Below are positions 1 through 14,100 of a stretch of DNA of 64,000 bases, in pieces. Position 1 is the first letter of the stretch; each line of letters begins with the position of its first letter. The stretch is from Tubulanus polymorphus (lineage: Eukaryota > Nemertea > Palaeonemertea > Tubulaniformes > Tubulanidae), in the NCBI RefSeq assembly GCF_964204645.1, contig NC_134026.1:4588001-4652000 (forward strand), read 5' to 3'. The notes under the pieces were generated by a model. It saw only the letters and a list, made by a program, of their open reading frames with translations, ran no database searches and was not told where the DNA came from. A program made the position numbers and the translations under genes.

Positions 1-3000
1 TCTTTATCACAAAACAGGACGCAAAAATGAAAAAAAAAAAACTAGTTTCTCCTCTGAGTGCTGCTCGTAGAAAAGTCTGCTTTCTTCCCTACCTATATAT
101 AGAACTTAATTTAACACAAAAAAACCAGTTTCTGCAGATTCCATTTTAAAGAGGAAAACACCCAATTTAGTTCTTAGCTACGTTTTTCAGATTTAAATAT
201 TGAAAAATTCTGGCCGATCAATTAGGAAATAAATCATGACTAAACTAATTAAGGTGCTAGTTTCAAGTTTTAGCGTGTCATACCAAATGGATCCATTATC
301 TTGACACATTAAAATAGAAAGTCCGTGAAAATCTTAACACCCAAGCGCAAATTGCTTTTTATAAGAGGCTTTTATTTCAGCTATGTCAGACAGGGTGAAA
401 ATTGCGAAAGACTATGTGAACGTGTTTGACCTGTGTTTAATACCACACAGTTACCAGTCTGAAACTGTGAAAGACCTGAAATATTTGTCAGATTCAGGCT
501 ATAGCCTGTAACAACAGCAAATAAAGTTAATCTAATGAGGTGTTACGCAAACAATACCCACATGCTAGTTTTGGTTATGGGTATTTTGTCACATTCTATT
601 AACGCTCATTATGGGGAAAAAAATTTAGCAATTTCATCATATTACTCTAATATAAGTAATTCAAGTAACAAAGATGTTAGTGAAATCTTTTTTAGTAGAA
701 AAGTGTCGGATTTAGATTTGATATCATGTGGGTAAAGACAGTATAATGAACCTCAGGTGTTAACACAATCAAGTAAACAATTCCGATTTTTAGGAAATAG
801 GAATATGAAACTGGTTTGATAGACATGATTTTAATTCCAGGGAACAATCAATTAAAGTTTCAGTTGTCGTAGTTTTTCTCATTTTCTACTTTGGAAATAA
901 TAGATTAATTCTAAAAACATCCCTAGCATTTAGCGATAGAAACAGGTCCATTCTTCGAGTTGAAGCGACTTCATTCAATTCCATACCTTCAACCGTATTA
1001 AGAATATATCCCTTTTCCGCGTCGAGTTTCGGAAAGAACGGTTTTCGACGGTCCGGTTTCATTTTTCTCCAGCGTTAGATATCACTTTTCCAAGATATCC
1101 TCCGAGGAAATCGAACGAAATGTTTATTCATCACATATCGGCCTATGTCTTAACGGTGTTGACTAAGTGACCGATATCAGCGAAGTTGATGTATTATATA
1201 TATATATATATATATTCATATAGACCAGTCATGTATGCATTTCACTTTATCTCACGCTACGAATGCATTATCAAACTTTCACCAACAACTGAACGCACAA
1301 TAGCTTCACAATAGTCAATAGGAACGCAAGTGAATGTAAAAGTGTTATTTCGGTTACTTTTTTGTTTGTTCCAGAAGTCACAAAGGATAACCTTGCAACA
1401 GGTTTATAAATTCTGATTACGGATTCTCTTATATTCGCTTATAACCAATGATCGGTTCGAAAATTGATTGCATAAAACGTTGAATAATTAATCGCGACAC
1501 CTTTATTCTCCGACTATTGAGTCATAGAGTTAAAAACAGTAGACCATGGAAGTATTTTTCATATTGTAGAAACAGTTAACAACATCGTAGACACAGTGGG
1601 ACAGCTCCAATTCGTAGTTTATTCTTTTCCCAAGAAAAATATCTTCAAAGTTGGGTTTGACAACCTAGAAATAGGCATATAATGCCTCCCGTTGGTTGTA
1701 ACCGATACGATTCGATAGGTTGAAATATGATACTTTGCTTCTCATTTCTGCTTGCCCTGTACATTACTTTTTAAAAAGTCATGGTCAAGCTAACGATAAC
1801 AGATCCGACAGTTATAGAAATGAACTGATTACTAATATCATTGCTGTTTACAAAATGAGCCGGCCAATTAGGAGAAACAAGCTATCATTTTCTTATTTCT
1901 GGCAGAAAACAGAAAACTATAATTGAATATCGAATTCGAAAACCTTTAAAAAGGCATTGTTTTCAAAACCCGGTATTCGAAATCAAGTACATTATTTCAC
2001 AGTCTGATTTAATAGCAAGCCGAGTGAATCCTGTCTCGCCATTGAAGCACTGGCTGTCAGGCACACAGAGAACGCACAGATATATCCACAGAGTTACTAC
2101 ACAGTACATCTTTCAAAGGCAGGGGTGATAAGCCTTGAAAAGAAGAGCCTTGATAAGGTTAGTACCCGAGGCTCAATGCAAAACAGATAGAGACAATCAC
2201 GAAGCCAAAAAGTTAAAATGTCAAAACTTTAAAACCAAGTTTTTCAAATCAGAATTTTCAGTTTTTTCACTATGAAACCATTATCAATAAGGAATGACCT
2301 AAAATACAACATATATTACAGTTTATACAGAAAGAACATTACAATGCACACTGTTACAAAACAGATAGGTTAAGGGCAGGGCTCTTCTCCCAGAGAAAAT
2401 CGAAACCATAATTGAAGCTTTCTGCTGAAACCAGAAATCTGTGTAACGATTATATATACCTTTATCAATAGAGGACATAGAACTGCTTCCTCTCAACGTA
2501 AACATCTTTCTTTTCTAAGACGACTGCTTTCAATCAGATCAATTCAATTGCACACAAAATAACTTTAAGTGAAGTGCATGTAGCCAGATCTGAAAAAATA
2601 AAATAATAACCTTTGTAAAAAATTCAGTTTTTTTGGTAGATTTAGATAATCACGTAGGCGTTTCTATAAGTTACAACCGCTACAGCTTTTCAGCTATGTG
2701 AGTCTTGGTGGAAACTGATTGCTGATCTTTGCAATTCTTGAACGATAAGGATAAACTCTGTCACTGATTTCTGGTGGCGAGTAGTGTCATTATCAAACAG
2801 CTAAGAAACGGTTAGTATCCTTGGCTCTTACAGCGGGACAACTTAGTTATTGATGCAAGCAGAGGCCGATGTCAACAGGTAAAAACAATGGGCGAAATAC
2901 GGGTACATGCACATACGCATCTTTTCAAGTGAAAGCGAAAGAACACTCTGTTCTTCGCAGAGAAGGCAGATAAAAATCTTCTGCGAAATAATTTCACACA

Positions 3001-5120
3001 TTTTCCACACAAACTTTAAAGAATTGTTCACAATTTTTGTGTCAATCTCACTCCTGTGAAATAAAAAGGGACATCAATCAGGCACATACCCAGGCACTGG
3101 GCTGGGCTTAAAATTCTTAATTCATTGTTGAGTTAGTTTTTAACGCTTTTAAGCAGTCCCGTGGATTTTTGAGAATGGATGGATTTTGGTTGGATGAGCT
3201 TCTCTGAATTTTTATTCGCTTTTATTGGACGATAATATCCATAATACTACTCACCAATCATCTCAATAAACAATATATGGGATCTTCACAGCTTTACTAC
3301 GGTTATACATAGGTATTTGTCGTTAATAATGCGGCCGTAAATAAAATAGTGTCGTCAAAAAAGTGCGTGAAATCATGAAAATCACGGCGTTGCTAATGAA
3401 GCTTTTGATATCGGTGTCTACAATACCCGATATCAGTCAGATCTATCGGGTATCCGAGTTCGGGAAAATTCAAATTTAAACAATTTATTGATCAATCATT
3501 TTGCTCACCTTAGTAGATGAATAATACTAAAATTGGTCGACACATGAAAACGAAACTTATGATTTTAAAGGCACCAGTTTTCAGTCGCAAGTCTCCTATT
3601 ATCGGAGGGTCATTCAGGCTGAGGAACGTATCTCAATCCCACTGTACTAAAAAAGTTGTCATGCGGAGGGAAATTGTCTCAATCCTAAGTCTCTACTATT
3701 CAAAAGTTGAGCGAGCCACACTAAATATAAGCAAATAAATAGTCTTGCAATTATTCCATTATTATTATTATCATTATTATATTATAAATATAAAGCTTTT
3801 TTCCCCGACCACAGAATACACACACAGCAAACCCGAATATACACTAAAATAAAATCTTTAACTGAATCAACTGGAGAAAAAATTTTCAATCGGCACTGCG
3901 ACTGCGTTTAATATTTCGATTACATTTGATTGCCATTTTATCAAGTTCAACTCGCCCATTTCAATTACCTCATTAAAGTTAAAGAGTCAACAACAAATAT
4001 TCATCCCCATCCCCCATGCACATTTAGTGCGACATAAACTTTAAAAAAAAATTCAACAGTGAAATGTAAATTACTTGATTGCAAACTGGCCAAATGATTG
4101 GATGAGATCATACAGTCCTCTCATCGGAACAATGATTAACTTTCACATTTACAAGTTCGAATAGAAGATTTTGATTTTGTTACTTTTCAATTCAAAAAAC
4201 AAGTGTAAAATATAAACGTTTTCGAGAACGAAAAAAAGGAAAAAGTAGCGAGATAAGGCACTAGATGGGGAACGAAAAGGGCAGCGCGCTCATACAAACT
4301 TAAAGCTCATAATATTCTACATATAAGTATACAGCTGCAATTCTATATAATATACAATCTATACTGGTATATCAAACATCTATTCCATACAATAATGGAT
4401 GCACCATGTAGATTATTCGAGAAAATTTGTCAAAAATATATCCTTCATCACTTGCTAATACTGTATATACCTTTAAACACCTTCACCCAAAATTACATTT
4501 ATATCTTTGTGATCTTTTTTCTATCTAGCAGAATACATATACCCAAGGTTCTAAATCATGCTATTAATTCATTAGAATACCATTTTCCTCACAAGAATTC
4601 TGACCCGATGTCAAAGTTGTGGCACGGAGTCCATCAGGTACAAGTTCTATTGTTAATAGTTGAAAGCCAATCACCAGTGAAATTAGTAACTCACGTAAAG
4701 ACCAATAGATAGACATTCATACATTCAATCATATCAGTGACAAAGGGACCAGCCCTAAAACTGGACATTCGTTACACTTAAGACTTAAAGACTACCGTAG
4801 TCAGAAATGCCAGAATATCTATGCAGTGGATCCTCGTTAAAACGACCTCAGATATAACGATTTATTGGTTACCAAAAACCTAGAATTTGTCACAAATAGG
4901 ACAAGTTCAAAAATGTTATACTAGATATAACGACCAGTTATACGGTTATTACGGATACATTTCATGGGCTTCTGAAGTTCATTGTAAATGAGGTTCCACT
5001 GTTATAATCATTGCCTGGTTTCACTAATCGATATAGTCAGTATGTTCAGTCAATGAAACTGAGAAGTTAATGAATCCGGGACTTTCGAGATTTAAATTTT
5101 GATTTTCTTAACGGAAACGA
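1..5120. other. no gene recognised; downstream flank of carboxypeptidase D
   Basis: AT-rich DNA. Open frames reach only about 105 codons, and none shows a recognisable domain or a convincing splice context. It holds a short TA dinucleotide run near 1194-1216 and a pogo-like MITE at 4824-5001. The right part presumably includes the 3' UTR of the carboxypeptidase D gene, which ends at 5121 on the minus strand. I could not place its polyadenylation site. Confidence 0.6.
4824..5001. mobile_element. pogo/Tigger-like MITE, about 178 bp
   Basis: The left end starts CAGTGGATCCTCGTTAAAAC and the right end, reverse-complemented, starts CAGTGGAACCTCATTTACAA. The interior contains ATATAACGA-type motifs. 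CAGTnGAACCTCGwTATAACGA is the general form of pogo-like (Tc1/mariner superfamily) ends. No transposase is present. A clean TA duplication is not visible at the ends as drawn, so the boundaries are approximate. Confidence 0.6.
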
Positions 5121-8100
5121 TCATGATCGTCGACTGAAGTAAACGTCGTCCTCTGAACTCGAATCGTCGTGATATTCGTTCGTCAGGAGCGACTTTTTCT
5201 GGCCGCCGTTTATTCCGTTCGCTTCGTCGGGGTAACCGTTCGTGTTCAGCTGTTTGTACGTTACCGGCTGAGCGCCCCATCGTCGCACCATCGTCAAAAT
5301 CACCAGTAATACGACAACCAACATCAACGCTGTAACTGAAATCAGAAAACAAATTCGCCTGAGAAAATATCATTCGATAGGAAATAAATTCTCATTAATG
5401 TGAACATATCTTCAGATTAAACAAACCCTTTTTTTAATTTTCAAAATTATTTCCAGCACTTTGGGGTATTAATTAATCAGCACTATAAGGCTTAAATGAT
5501 TTATTTTCAGCAAGCGGCGATATAGATTGTATATTCAATAATTAATAGTTTCTATTTCATGCAGTTAGTAAACAAATTAACTTACCAATTAGATATTTCA
5601 TATACCATAAAGTTGATTGCATTCATTAGGATATTTTGCGGATGGAAAGGAAAATAATATGGGTTTCAAATTACTAAATAAATCACACTTAAGATAGATT
5701 CCACAGATTGTATTTAGCAATGATTTACCACTAACTGCCAAATAAACTACGGTAGTTTCAATATTCTATAATGATTGTAGAAATGCATGGCTGGTACATA
5801 AGCATTAGAGTGGTATAATGTATTACAGCATGATATTTCATGAAGCTAGTACTGAGCTAGAGACAGTCTTGATACCCAGTCTATTCGAAGCCAGCACACA
5901 AAACCTTTATAATCAACTAAGGAACTACACCAGTACTACACGGCACATCTATGTGAATAGTGGCTATATTCTATGTTACTATTTTCAATATTGAGACGTA
6001 AAATTGAATGAAATACAAACCTGATACTGCTAACACAACGATAGGTCCAGTTCCAAGAATAAAAGAATCAATTTCCAACATGAAATCTAAATGAACAACG
6101 TGACCAGCCTTGACTTCTACGGTCTGAAAATAAAAAAAAAATTCACGTTGCTTTAATCTAATTCACCATTTCGAGAAATCTTTTAGAGTAAGAATCTTCA
6201 GCAAACATTCGGTTGATATCGATAATGTAGATGCAACTTTCTCACTCACCTTGCTAACAGGACCGTATCCAAATAATGCAGCCGTCACTTTGTACGTGCC
6301 AGGCAACACGTACTTCCAGTAATCACCTTGAGTTGACGTTTTCGCATCTTTTTTAACACCCTCGAAGCGCACGTGAGCCCCTCTTAAAGCATTTCCTTTC
6401 TTGTCTTTCACGATACCTTTGATACCACGATGTGCCTACAATCAAGAATGATTTATTCAGTAATCGGCAAGAGCGCTCGCCGAGTCTGTGACACCAGGAG
6501 AACCTTCGTTTCAATGAGATTCATTTCAATACTGGTATACCTGTTTCAACATCGTAATTAACGATGCTTTATGCATGTTCCAAATACGAGGAAGAGAATT
6601 ACTTTTCGGGTATGCGCAACAATCGGGAGCAATGGCAATAGGTAATGTTCCGTACATCTGGTACATAAAATCCTGAAACAGAAACACAAAGTGAAATATC
6701 ATAGCTCATCTTTGATGGGAATGTAGGATACCAAAAATATTCATTGACACATTGACTGCCAAATATAAGCTCTGACAATGTCTGTTGTCTCTACGAGATA
6801 TCTCAAAGCTAACCCATATAATTTTGGAAAGAAACAGAAACTTTCAACTACCGGTATTTACAGTTCATTACCTGTAAAGTCCCAGTCTCTGATTCCCATT
6901 CGGCTCCATTCACAATACCACCTTTAAATGATTGTCCTGTAAGCAGAAAAAAATATCTTCTGAATTGAATCACTTAAATTCGATTTACTTTGCAAAAGTC
7001 AACGTACTGGTATGTATTTATCAACATATATACATACCTGGTTGTTGAGGGCAGCTCGGTTTACCGAGGTTCATTGTCGGGTGTTTGTTAGCGTAAGACG
7101 CAGCGATCGATTTCAATATTTCATCATCGGCAGTAGGATGGCTCAGTGATCCATCTGAAACATGGGTACATCAATGAAAATACAAAGTCAATTTCTTATA
7201 GCTGATTGCATATCTGTAATCCCATCAAGATCGTTTGAAAATCATACCTGTATCATTAAACGGAGCGAAATAAGGATAGGCGGCGACTAACGTAGCGCCC
7301 TGGAATGCAATGGATAGAAGGAATGGATTCTTGGATGACAGGCTTAACAACGCCATTATCTCTGGCTGTAATTGACCGCTGCTATTCGTGAAGTCCACTT
7401 GACCATAGTAAACATCATCTAAAAGAACGAGATAGGCAAAAAAAAACATGAACATCAACAGTCTTCATGAGCAATGAGAGGCAACTATGTGCATTTGACT
7501 CCCGTATTCTGGATTTCAAGTTACTGGTTATTAAAGGTCAATTACTAATCAATGATGCCTGAAGAAAAACTTACTCAATGTTGGAAAACTTGTGGACAGA
7601 TCGATGCCATTAGCATTATCAGGTTTACCGGAGCAAACTCCTTCTTTGGCCAAATCAGCACCATCAGGGTTTAACGAAGGAATGATATGGATCCTCGTGC
7701 TATCAATCAACTGAAAAGGAATGCATTCGTTAACCCGTCCTTTGAATTGAAAACATTTTCATGCCACAAATTTGACACAAAATCGTTCAAAAATCTGTTG
7801 TAAATTACACTTACTGCTGTTATTTCATCATCTTTGTTGTAGTTCGAAGTGAGATAATCGATGAACTGCAGTAGAATCTCGCGACCGACGACTTCATCGC
7901 CGCGAACATTACCGACGAACTGTATTTCCGGCTCTCCGGTCTCGTGTATTCCCGGACGACTGCTGATTTCTACGGACCATATTTCATTACCTTTTACTGA
8001 TTTCCCGAGACTGAAATGAACAACAATTCACTGAAATCATTATAATACAGTAGACTCAGCTCGTCTAGGATCTTGCGCGGGACCAGCTATTACAGACAAA

Positions 8101-11100
8101 CTTACTTAAGCCATCACATAGCTTAACTTGTCACTATTTCTAAGTCCCAATTTGTATTTCCAACTCAATTCACTAAGTGTAAGTTGTCATTTGGTAGTGT
8201 AAGTCATCAACATAATCATGATCCCAACTATGACGACTTGAAAGCAGCGAGTTTCACTGAATGTCGTTATTCAAAGTTTTTTTTAGCATTTTCAATATAG
8301 GAAATTCATACCTTCTCAGATCAACGATCTTTTCATGCGTTTTGTATATCTTATACAGAAGTTTAGTCATCTGCGTGTAATTGTGGTAAGACATCATATT
8401 AATCTCTTTAGAAAGTCGAGTGTTGAGCTGTGTACTTTCGTCCGCTTCGATTTCGACTTTTTTCACGAGCGGATTATAACCTATGACAAAGAAAAATTCA
8501 TTAATACCGGTAGTAGAATCATTAAATCATTGAATCATTAATCCTTTCAGTGCATCTACACCGCAATGTGGTGTGTAAATCAGCGATGGACTTAGTTAGT
8601 ACACCGCCTCATGGTGTATTGATGATTGATGTCATTAGTAACTAGTTATCTCTATTCATAAATACAGTGTTTTCAAGAAATTAACAAGCCAGGTCCCTTT
8701 GAAAAACAGGAGGGTCCCCCCTATGTCACAGTCCCTGAAACAAAAGCTGGTTTGAAAAACAGGCGGGTCCTTTACCTGGGACCTGGCTCTTATTGAAAAC
8801 ACTGAAATAGCAGCACTTGTCAGTCAAACATAGTGAACGATACTCTACACCGCAGTGTAGATGCATTATAGTGCACTATATGCCTGTTATTCAACACACT
8901 TTCGGGTATTAATTAGCCAGCACTGAAAGGGTCAAAATCCCAACTTTTATGATACTCGAAAAATGAAGCGTAATCTTACCATCTGCTACGATATTTATAA
9001 GATGATCGCCTTTCGTCAAGATGCGATAGTACTCTCCAAATTTATTCACCGTTACGTTATGTTCACGATTACCCAGTTTTAATACGGCTTTATTCAACGG
9101 GAATCCTCTCTCATCTAATATCTGTCCTTTTACCGCTGTACAGAGAGAAAATTACATTAGCATTCGATCTCATACACAATAGCTTACAAACTACAAGATA
9201 TCTTTTATTTCTAGTACTATAATATTGCAAAATATCACAAAATCTGGTTTCTTATTGAAGGTTTAAGTTTGTATTGGGAATGTTTACCTTGTTGCGACTT
9301 TTTGATGATCTGTTTCAGCGACAGTAAATTCTCATTCCATATATACGGCAAGTGCGAGCCACTTGGATAGTTACAGCACGAAATATGGGCTGCTAACTGC
9401 AGAAAATAGGGTCAGATTGATAAATCCATTGACTAGTTGACTGAAAAATTAATTAAATGTTATCAGTCTTACCATGAAACAGTCATTCTTTATGTACATG
9501 AAATCCATGACTGAATTTGAAAGCGGTTGGTGATTGGCTCCGTGGAATATTCCTCCCTTAGCCGGTTTAACATTGCATCGACCGCCGGATTTCATGTTCG
9601 GATGTCTATCGACGTACGTCTGAGCGAGCATTTCAAAAACAGCGTCATCATCGGTGCTTGACGTCGATTTACCGAACGAGTTTCTTTGTTTCTGATCGTA
9701 GGGAATTCTACGATATAAGTAACAAGGGAATAACATTTTAACGAAAATTCGTGTTTGATTATAATATGCATTCATTAAGTCCCGAGAATGATGGTGGTTG
9801 AATCAATCCGAGGGTACTAACCTCATTGCCAGAGCCCCGGCCTCCAGACTAACTACCATATGCAGTGGATAGTCATTCAGGAACTTCACAAGTACATTAT
9901 ATTCTTTTGGAAGCGCAACCTGCAATAAATATGATACATAAGGCCTATAGTTCCGAGACTGATTAGAACATCATATTCATATCAAGGATTTTGAATGTGG
10001 TGGGAACAAAACAGAATTCTTAAAATACAATATACTGGTAGGTACCTTAGTTTGCTTGTCGAACAGATTTTTCAGTCCGTTGAATTTGTTCGAATGACTG
10101 CTACAATTACCCTGGGTCAGTTTATTCGTTATATCTGGGTTTGCCAACGGTATCAGATATAAATGAGTTTTATTCAACATGTCCAGAATTTCTTCGGAAC
10201 GTTTGGAGTAACCTGAAAGAGAAACATAAAACCCCGGGATGATTTGTAGCAGTAAGGCTTCTCCCAAAGTTTCCCAACACTTTCTGTGAGGAAAAATAGC
10301 ACTTTTTAGTGAATCGTGCCTTACGATAAAATAGTAACTCATCATGATTTGTCAAACCATAATTTTCTGGACAAATCACTTATGTCATGGATATCTTTAT
10401 TGCTCAGAAGTGATGTATGCTTGGCCTTGTTTATGTGGTGACAAAATTTTTCAGATTACTGTAAGTAGCACTTTCCAGCACATATTGACATTTTTGTGAA
10501 AAGTAAGCACAATTCAGAGTCTTCCTAACAAATACTTGTCCAAAAAAGTAGCACTAAGAAGTAGCAAGTAGACAACCATGCCGGATAGTATCCAAAACAT
10601 TGACACACTCATTACACAGAAGATCGAACACCGTAAATAAGACTTAATGTTGACATACCTGTGGCAAAATGTCGTACGAGTCTAACAATCATCTCATATC
10701 CGAAAACCTCATCGTTCAATCCACCAATAATTCCTACATGCGCACGTTCGACTTTATCCTCAACCGAATTCACATTCTCCGCTAATTCAAACAGCGAAAT
10801 ATCATTCGTCGACGACGAAGATTTTCCGAGTACTGAATATTTGAATATCGTCGGGTTCTGTTTGGCGAGATGATCCAATTCTACGAGCGCTGACTGATAT
10901 TGCGTGTATTTGAATTGAAGATTTTCGGTGATGTTGAAATCGTGGTGTTCTGACCAGGCAATTAACGACGTATCTTTTTCTAGCGTGAAGTTCACTTGTA
11001 CCGCGCCTTTGTCCGTCACATTCACTTTATGAGTGACGCTTTGATACCTGAAAGCCAAAATGAAAAAAATGTCATTATTGATGTATTTTCAACAGGGTCC

Positions 11101-14100
11101 CTACAGATCAGTCATTTCTGGATATAAGGAATTTTAAAGGAGAAAATATCAAATTTTGAGGAAGTGTCTGCATCACTTTCATATCCCAATTACTGTAGAC
11201 TCTTCCTAAATCGGTGCTGTTTATCTGCGGTGAACCATAAATTCATTGTAAAGCAAATTTTTATCCTTAAGACTACCTAAACTCGTTTCTAATTTGGTAA
11301 CCGCTTTAATGGTGTGAAAACATATCCCAACTGCACCAATTTAGGCGTATTAGGAGTTTAGGGCATTTCACTTAAATCTAAGGAGTTTCAAGCACCTTTA
11401 AAACAATTTTCCGTTAAGAAGGAATTTTCAAGGAATGAAGGAGTTGTAGGGAGCCCGTTTCATGAATCAAACAGTAACTTAAACTAAGCAAATTAAATTA
11501 ACATACCCAAGTGCAGAGGCAGTGATTTCATAAATACCAGGAGCTAATAACCTCCAATAATCCCCATCTTTTGCCGAGCTGATTACATGATTAATTCCTT
11601 TAACCCGTACTTCGGCTTCCGGTATTCCCTTGCCAGTGGTCAGCGACATCACGAACCCTTTCACTCCTTTATGAATCTGACCCATGAATACGAGCAACGA
11701 GTACTTATTCGCGTTCCAGTATTTCTGCATATCTTTCGCGAGTGGGTATTTGACGCAGCCGAGTTCAAGAGTCACCTCGAAGCAATTTGTATGCAGATAA
11801 TTCCAGTCCTGCATACTGCCTGGTAATGAGAATTAACACAACGAATATTGTCGATTCATAGGAGGTTTAATGCAGGAAATTAACAACAAAAATACGAACC
11901 ATGTATGCTGTACCACTTAGCTCCGTTAGTAATGCCGTCAGTGAAGTATTCATTTGGAAAAAGGTTCGGACAGGGTTTACCACCATGCATTTTGGAATGA
12001 GCCTGAAAAGCCAAGAAAAATTTACTCAATCTTAACATGTCTGTTCACAGGGTGGCCACGTATATTTGTAGTCTAGTAACAAGTACTATTTTGCATGATT
12101 CAGATCTATAGCAATCGTGGAGCCAGTCACTCAAAAGTTGGTTCGACTTAACCAGCGAATAGTTGACATAGTGTCATTAAAAGTTCATTGTCACTATGGT
12201 TTTTAAGGTGACATAGTGTCATTTCATTGTCACTATGGTTTTTATCAACTGGTTATCTTTAACCAATCTTTGAGCAACTGACCCCTGAATTTTATGATTA
12301 AGTATTTTAGAGCCTTACCAGTGAATAAGATTCAGCTAAAATTTGAAAGGTTTTATCGTCGGGACATTTAGCGTACACGCTGGTTCCCGATTCGGTATCG
12401 TCGTACGGATAATTGGCGACGAGCGATCCGCCGTGGAGATTCGCTGATAAAACAAACGGAATCGATTTCATCCAGTTCATGACGGCCTTAGTTTCGGGTT
12501 CGAGGGCGTGTCGAGCGACCGCCGGAAACCGGTCGGGAAAATTACGATTCAAATCGACGCCGTTCTGATTCGCGCGGCCGTATTCGCCTTGAACGTCGCC
12601 GACCTGCGCGATCTCGTGCCCGTCCGGGTTCATGCTCGGCATTATATGAATGCGCGTGTGGTCGATTAAATACGTAATGAAATCATTTTTTCCGTAATTC
12701 TCACACAAAGTTTGGATCAGTAAGAGTAAGACTTCGCGACCGACCACTTCGTTGCCGTGCATATTTCCGACGTATTTAAACTCTGGTTCACCTGCAATTT
12801 ATCATAATTAAAAACTAGTCAGTAACGTGTCTGTGGTTTAGTTTCACGATTAGATATTTTCGGTTGGTTTAAGGCCATAAAAGCATAAGCTTATAAAAGC
12901 ATCAACGACCAGATTACTAACTAAATACAATTTTTGCAAACATTTGTTTAGACCTATATGGTACGCTTTAAATTTGGAAGCCGAAATGCGAGCTATCCTG
13001 CTACATCGTGTGATGAGCACTCAGTCGTTGTCAAAATTAGTTCATTTTCAATCAACTATGCACTGGATTTTTGGGCGCCCGAATCCATACATCTCACAGG
13101 ACCCACCAAATATGCTATTACTATAAATTACTTCTTTTTTACTCACTGATTATCAAAGTTTTCATCGATTCATTCAAGGGAAAAATTCATTGATTAAAAT
13201 GTAGAAGAAATTGAACACTGAAGACTGAGTTACTACTAGTGAACCTGGCGAATTTCACCTTGCCGTGAGTGGAATCCTGAATTGCTGCTGCAGTAGCGTT
13301 GGAAGTTCCCCAATGATCTACACCAATAACGATCAATTCTTTACCTGGTTCATGTTTGCCGGGATGGCTGGATATTTCGAACACTTCTAAATTGCGTCCA
13401 ACGACTGACTTTCCGACCGAATAAAGTCGCGATATTGTCGGACATTTTTCGTGGTATTTTTTCATGAACGCCATCATTTCTGCGTGGTTATGGTGTTTGA
13501 ATACGGTAGGCTCGATCAACTTGAGTCTTTCGTGGTGCGAATAATCGGAAACATTTTTCAGAGAAGCAATGAATTTCTTAGTAGCCGCATCAGCAACTTG
13601 TTCTCTGTAAATCCAATGACAATAGTTTTTAGGTAGGGCCTAACAGGATAAGTAGGGAGGAACAATCTACGCTCAAATTCATGGATGGATTTTAGAAATT
13701 TAAGTTTGTGAAACATGAAATTTTTACAACTTTTTTTCAAACATAGACTCGCAATAATTAGCAGGTTCACATTTCATTTTTGATGGGAAAGAGACCAGAA
13801 AAGAACAATTGACCAAGAAACTATGAATCGCTGAGATTTTTGTCCGCATTCCAGCTGTCGTCGTCATCCAGCAGATGGCCACTAGCAGGCATTTGAAATA
13901 TGATCAACAACTAGCAGATGAATATCCCTCTTAGGACAACGTTTTATATACCAGTGAAACACATGGAAAAATCAATATTAATGAGTCCAATTCTTGTGTT
14001 GATTCATTGCAATGAAAATTCACTCAGTGATTCTCCAAGCTGTTACATTTATATATAACACGATTAAGATTTAATCATAAATCCTCCATTGCGAATGAAA

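Noticed and set aside
4395-4712. 105-codon open frame in the left spacer
   Set aside because: AT-rich sequence, no recognisable motif and no supporting exons.
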